Below are positions 60,274 to 64,000 of a DNA stretch of 64,000 nt, piece after piece (the stretch's first letter is position 1; each line of letters begins with the position of its first letter). Source of the DNA: Aliivibrio sifiae (GTDB lineage: Bacteria; Pseudomonadota; Gammaproteobacteria; Enterobacterales; Vibrionaceae); contig NZ_MSCP01000001.1 of assembly GCF_002954715.1 (NCBI RefSeq), positions 1,644,118 to 1,708,117 of the forward strand. Direction: 5' to 3'. A program made the translations under genes and the position numbers. Under the pieces are notes generated by a model, which was not told the origin of the DNA, searched no databases, and saw nothing but the letters and a program-made list of their open reading frames with translations.

Positions 60274-60780
60274 GTGATACGATTGTTTCGTATAATAATG
60301 GTGGTTTGTTGTTTTGGGATAGCCTCGCTAGCTCATGCTTCTGCACATCACGATATTATAAATACGATGCAAGCCCCACTGACTATTGAGCAGCATTCAA
60401 CCACTCAGCCAAGCGCAAAATACAATGTCCCAGTACCTGAATCTGCTGATTTTGCGACGTGTCAGGTAATGCAATCTACAGAAAATAATGTCTCTAAAAA
60501 TACACAAAGTTCATCACTCGGACACAATGTAAATTTAGGCATTGGCTACTCTTCTCGCATGGCGAATTTAGCGCGACATGAGCCAGAAGAAGTCATCCCA
60601 CATTATGAGCTTGCCTCAGAAATCCCTGCAATCCCTGCTGAACAATTAGTTATTGGTTATCAAGAAAAACCAAAGCCAACGGTAAATTGGGCGCTTAATA
60701 GCTACTCTTCAAGCTCTCGTGTATCGGCTTGGAAAGAAAGTAACCTCCTCTATAGCCAGCGACTGTACCCTCACTCTTAA
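60274..60780 (+). CDS. Predicted secreted protein upstream of secD2F2
   Basis: A 168-residue protein with a signal peptide (basic VIRLFR, then IIMVVCCFGIASLAHASA, cleavage likely after HASA). The mature part is low in hydrophobicity and rich in Ser, Pro and Gln, with no recognised domain. GTG at 60274 is favoured as the start because GGTGAG lies upstream; the frame is open from TTG at 60256. It precedes secD by 119 bases in the same direction, so it may be co-transcribed, but no functional link is evident. Confidence 0.6.
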   Translation: MIRLFRIIMVVCCFGIASLAHASAHHDIINTMQAPLTIEQHSTTQPSAKYNVPVPESADFATCQVMQSTENNVSKNTQSSSLGHNVNLGIGYSSRMANLARHEPEEVIPHYELASEIPAIPAEQLVIGYQEKPKPTVNWALNSYSSSSRVSAWKESNLLYSQRLYPHS

Positions 60781-60899
60781 TTTCACAATCAACCGTAATT
60801 TATCTACATCGCTTTATCATTCATTAAATAAAGAATAATGATTGAGTGATTGTCTATGACTTTTTCGCATACGATTTTCGTGTGTGAGGTGAAATTAAT

Positions 60900-62723
60900 A
60901 TGCAAAGAAAACAACCTATACAGCGATTGAACCATTATTCTAAATGGAAATACATCGTACTTATCACGACTCTTGTGATTCTATTATTAAGCGCTATCCC
61001 TACTTGGTATGGTGAAGATGCCGCTGTTCAAATTACCAATAAAGACGGACAAATCCCTTCTATTGTTCAATTACAAAATACGTTAACCGACCAAGGAATT
61101 ATCGTTAAACGCATTGAACAAAAAGGCGATAAAACCATCGTTATTTTGCAAGATGAAGCTCAACAAGCCGCAGCCAAAAATGTATTGGCTACTGTGATTG
61201 ATGAAGACCAAAAAGGAACAACCCTAGCGTTATCTTTAGCGCCTGCTGCTCCTGCTTGGTTACAAAACATGGGCTTTGAACCGATTAAACTGGGTCTAGA
61301 TTTACGTGGTGGTGTTCAATTCTTATTAGATGTTGATGTTAACCAAGTTTACCAAGCACAACGTAATGAACTTGCTGATTCACTAAAACAAGAGTTGAGA
61401 GATGAACGTATTCGCTCAGTTCGCTTCCAAAAAGAAGGCAGTGATAGCCTAGTGGTTCGTCTTCCATCAGAAGAAGCAAGCCATGCCGCTCGTGAGTTTA
61501 TCCATAAAAACTACCCTACATGGCAAGTATCTAACGGTGATGACTTTGATCTTAAGTTAACGCTAAAAGAAACTGAAAAAGTTGCTGTTCGTAACCTAAC
61601 GGTTCAACAAAACTTACAAACCATGCGTAGCCGTATTGAAGAATTAGGTATCACTGAAGCCTTAGTTCAACGTCAAGGTGAAAACCGAATTCGTATCGAG
61701 CTTCCGGGTGTTCAAGATCCAGCTGCTGCAAAAAATGTTATCGGTGCTACCGCGAGTCTTGCGTTCTACGCAGTAAAAGAGCAAGGCACTGGCAGCACAA
61801 TGGAAGTGCCTGATGAGAATGGCCGTCCTGTTCGTGTGGGTAGAAAACCCGTACTAAGTGGTGACCACATTGTTGATGCCCGCGCAAGCTTAGGCGAAAT
61901 GGGTATGGCAGAAGTAAACATTGTTCTTGATAGTTCAGGCGGCAAAATTATGTCTGAATTCTCTCGTCACAATGTTGGTAAACCAATGGCTACGTCGTAT
62001 AACGAATACGGTCGTAACAGCAAAGGTGAAACCACTCAAAGTAACAAAATCATCAGTGTTGCGACAATTCAAAGTCAACTAGGTAGCCGCTTTAGAATCA
62101 CAGGTTCTGGTTCACTCCAAGAATCTCAAGAACTTGCATTGCTACTACGTGCAGGCTCACTAACTGCGCCAGTCACTATCGTTGAAGAGCGTACTATTGG
62201 TCCAACTCTTGGTGCTGAGAACATTCAAAATGGTTTTGCTGCTTTAGGCCTTGGTCTTGGCTTAACTCTGCTATTTATGGCGGTTTGGTATCGTCGTTTA
62301 GGTTGGGTGGCGAACATTGCACTTGTCGGCAACATGGTGATGCTATTTGGTTTACTTGCGCTTATTCCGGGTGCGGTTCTTACTCTTCCGGGTATTGCAG
62401 GTTTAGTATTAACGGTCGGTATGGCGGTTGATACCAACGTTCTAATATTTGAACGTATTAAAGATAAACAAAAAGAAGGTCGAACATTAGCGCAAGCAAT
62501 TGATAGAGGCTTTAGTAGTGCATTTGGTACGATTTTCGATGCCAACTTCACCACAATGATTACCGCCGTGGTTCTTTACACTATCGGTAACGGCCCTATC
62601 CAAGGCTTCGCATTAACTCTGGGCTTAGGTCTATTAACCAGTATGTTCACAGGCATCTTCGCTTCACGTGCCATTATCAATTTAGTTTGGGGTCGTGATT
62701 CTCGTCATGATGTTAGGATTTAA
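60900..62723 (+). CDS. secD: Protein translocase subunit SecD (second paralogue, SecD2)
   Basis: A 607-residue inner-membrane protein: one N-terminal helix (residues ~18-37), a large periplasmic P1 domain, then five helices (about 440-600). Family motifs are GLDLRGGVQFLLDVD and VGMAVDTNVLIFERIKD, with the proton- or sodium-relay Asp. SecDF uses an ion gradient to pull proteins out of SecYEG. Vibrios have two sets. The absence of yajC and tgt here suggests the second set, SecDF2, reported in V. alginolyticus as proton-driven. GAGGTGA precedes the ATG. Confidence 0.93.
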   Translation: MQRKQPIQRLNHYSKWKYIVLITTLVILLLSAIPTWYGEDAAVQITNKDGQIPSIVQLQNTLTDQGIIVKRIEQKGDKTIVILQDEAQQAAAKNVLATVIDEDQKGTTLALSLAPAAPAWLQNMGFEPIKLGLDLRGGVQFLLDVDVNQVYQAQRNELADSLKQELRDERIRSVRFQKEGSDSLVVRLPSEEASHAAREFIHKNYPTWQVSNGDDFDLKLTLKETEKVAVRNLTVQQNLQTMRSRIEELGITEALVQRQGENRIRIELPGVQDPAAAKNVIGATASLAFYAVKEQGTGSTMEVPDENGRPVRVGRKPVLSGDHIVDARASLGEMGMAEVNIVLDSSGGKIMSEFSRHNVGKPMATSYNEYGRNSKGETTQSNKIISVATIQSQLGSRFRITGSGSLQESQELALLLRAGSLTAPVTIVEERTIGPTLGAENIQNGFAALGLGLGLTLLFMAVWYRRLGWVANIALVGNMVMLFGLLALIPGAVLTLPGIAGLVLTVGMAVDTNVLIFERIKDKQKEGRTLAQAIDRGFSSAFGTIFDANFTTMITAVVLYTIGNGPIQGFALTLGLGLLTSMFTGIFASRAIINLVWGRDSRHDVRI

Positions 62724-62726
62724 GTT

Positions 62727-63626
62727 ATGTTTATAAATATGAAAAATGCAACAAAATGGCGTCACATGACGAGTGTGGTTTCTATCGGTTTGATGATTTT
62801 TGCATTATCAATGATAGCGATGAAAGGCCTTAACTGGGGTTTAGATTTCACTGGCGGTATCGTGAGTGAAGTTCAAATTGATAGCAAAATCACAAGCAGT
62901 GAAATTGCTCCGTTATTAGATGCAAGCTTTAAGCAAGATGTGGCAGTGATTGCCTCTGGTGAGCCGGGTCGTTGGGTGTTGCGTTACGCGATTCCACCAA
63001 AAGGCGTTGAGCTTCCACCACTGACTGAAGTACTTGCTCCACTGCATTCAGAGGTTCAAGTGCTGAATACCAGTATTGTTGGTCCACAAGTAGGCCAAGA
63101 GCTAACTGAACAAGGCGGCATGGCGTTATTGGTGTCGGTTCTGGTTATCTTAGCGTACTTAAGCTACCGTTTTGAATGGCGTTTGGCTTCTGGCTCTTTG
63201 TTTGCCCTAACCCACGATATCGTGTTTGTGCTTGGTTTCTTTGCTGCCACTCAAATGGAGTTTAACTTAACCACCCTAGCCGCTATTTTAGCGATTTTAG
63301 GTTACTCGTTAAATGACTCGATTATCATTGCAGATAGAATTCGTGAGCTATTAATTGCCAAACCTGAGTTATCTATCCAAGAGGTCAATAACGAAGCGGT
63401 TGCTGCAACCTTCTCTCGTACTATGGTGACATCAGGAACAACCTTAATCACTGTTGGTTCTTTATGGTTATTAGGTGGCGGTCCACTAGAAGGCTTTGCG
63501 ATTGCGATGTTCATCGGTATCGTGACAGGTACTTGGTCTTCTATCTCAGTAGGTACAAGTCTACCTGAGTACTTTGGTTTGAATTCGGATCACTACAAAC
63601 CAAAACCTATTTCTGAAGAGCCGTAG
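62727..63626 (+). CDS. secF: Protein translocase subunit SecF (second paralogue, SecF2)
   Basis: A 299-residue partner of SecD, starting three bases after its stop. One N-terminal helix, a small periplasmic domain (GLNWGLDFTGGIVSEVQID), then five helices with the motif AILGYSLNDSIIIADRIREL carrying the conserved Asp. Length is normal. Followed by a hairpin and a T-rich terminator at 63661-63716. The two genes form a self-contained operon separate from any yajC-secDF locus. Confidence 0.94.
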   Translation: MFINMKNATKWRHMTSVVSIGLMIFALSMIAMKGLNWGLDFTGGIVSEVQIDSKITSSEIAPLLDASFKQDVAVIASGEPGRWVLRYAIPPKGVELPPLTEVLAPLHSEVQVLNTSIVGPQVGQELTEQGGMALLVSVLVILAYLSYRFEWRLASGSLFALTHDIVFVLGFFAATQMEFNLTTLAAILAILGYSLNDSIIIADRIRELLIAKPELSIQEVNNEAVAATFSRTMVTSGTTLITVGSLWLLGGGPLEGFAIAMFIGIVTGTWSSISVGTSLPEYFGLNSDHYKPKPISEEP

Positions 63627-63660
63627 AGATTGGTTTAGGTTTAGATAATAGACAGTAAAA

Positions 63661-63717
63661 AGCCGCAGGGAATGCGGCTGATGTTGGGGGATCTGGTTTA
63701 GGCTGGGTCCCTTTTTT
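63661..63717 (+). terminator. Terminator region after secF
   Basis: AGCCGCA/TGCGGCT (63661-63679) forms a stable hairpin without a T run. A second hairpin with GGGA and TCCC arms ends in six T near 63711-63716. Confidence 0.65.
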
Positions 63718-63907
63718 GTGGGTGGAATGTAATTACTGGACAATAATGAGTTAGTAACTGTACTAAATGAACAAAAAATAGATAGCTTAAGTATGAAAAT
63801 TCAATAGGAAAAGACTCAAAACTAGCCACAAAAATTAATCAAAACAGCCCATAAACTTTTATCTCCAACAACACTAGCTAGCATTAGTTTAAGGTAGAAA
63901 AGTCTAT
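63718..63907. other. Non-coding stretch near the right edge
   Basis: About 190 AT-rich bases between the secF terminator and the last partial gene. No ORF, hairpin or recognised site was found. Confidence 0.5.
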
Positions 63908-64000
63908 CTACATCATTTCAATTTCATCTTCCCTAAACCAACCAGACTCTAAACTCTTCCTCTTAACAGCTTCAGGATCTTTTGTATATGCAACGACAGC
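63908..64000 (-). CDS. C-terminal fragment of an unknown protein (cut by the window edge)
   Basis: An open frame on the minus strand from the window end to TAG at 63908-63910: 30 residues, AVVAYTKDPEAVKRKSLESG followed by WFREDEIEMM. The amphipathic, charged composition is plausible for a real protein end. The other two minus-strand frames are closed within 30-60 bases. Family cannot be assigned from this length. Confidence 0.4.
   Translation of the reverse strand, partial: AVVAYTKDPEAVKRKSLESGWFREDEIEMM

Noticed and set aside
62225-62554. 109-codon open frame opposite secD
   Set aside because: Antisense shadow of the secD membrane segments; Pro/Arg/Lys-rich product with no likeness to known proteins.

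Overview
The window is about 64 kb of AT-rich chromosome from a member of the Vibrionaceae, most likely Aliivibrio (the V. fischeri group). That assignment is an inference. It rests on the gene set (PanP, TfoX, HexR, a stand-alone second SecDF pair, FabV, Vibrio-type DUF2913 and DUF2989 proteins) and on the gammaproteobacterial synteny lrp-ftsK-lolA-rarA-serS next to trxB-cydDC and yeaC-msrB-gapA-yeaD. No rRNA, tRNA, insertion sequence, prophage or CRISPR array was seen. The region reads as stable core chromosome.

Layout. 1-8.6 kb: NhaC-type antiporter, response regulator with a TPR-like tail, monothiol glutaredoxin GrxD divergent from iron superoxide dismutase SodB, a Vibrio protein of unknown function, a short-chain dehydrogenase relative lacking the catalytic Tyr/Lys, and the large anaerobic enzyme AdhE. 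9-16 kb: a voltage-gated-type potassium channel, a 49-codon membrane ORF, YeaC, a DUF2989 lipoprotein, MsrB, GapA, YeaD and inosine-guanosine kinase. 16-27 kb: DUF440 DNA-mimic protein, thioredoxin 2 with a changed active site, the minus-strand block ftsK-lolA-rarA-serS, then lrp divergent from alanine dehydrogenase, and trxB. 27-40 kb: cydDC, serC, a YdgA-family protein, an outer-membrane barrel, competence regulator TfoX, an HDOD protein, LysO, a secreted protein and PanP. 40-47 kb: HexR, GrxA, YbjL, FabV, two predicted small RNAs and NhaA. 46-60 kb: an ABC transporter/FtsX permease/lipocalin operon, a MATE pump, a DUF2867 epimerase, bcr-DUF2913, rsuA, and emrAB with a divergent LysR regulator. 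60-63.6 kb: a small secreted protein and secD2-secF2. The right edge holds the last 30 codons of an unknown minus-strand gene.

How the parts fit together. Carbon flow and redox are a theme. HexR is encoded here, and near-consensus HexR palindromes lie upstream of two genes in the same window, gapA and adhE; the adhE promoter also carries FNR-like and CRP-like boxes. Thiol and oxidative-stress genes are dispersed (grxD, sodB, msrB, trxC, trxB, grxA, cydDC), and the sodB start region keeps the RyhB-pairing word.

The most notable unannotated signal is the fabV-nhaA intergenic region. It holds two consecutive transcription units, each with a sigma-E-like promoter of identical spacing (TGAACTA-N16-TCTGA) and each ending in an intrinsic terminator. 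The first contains a word resembling the seed of RybB. They are best explained as tandem envelope-stress small RNAs of the MicV/VrrA type.
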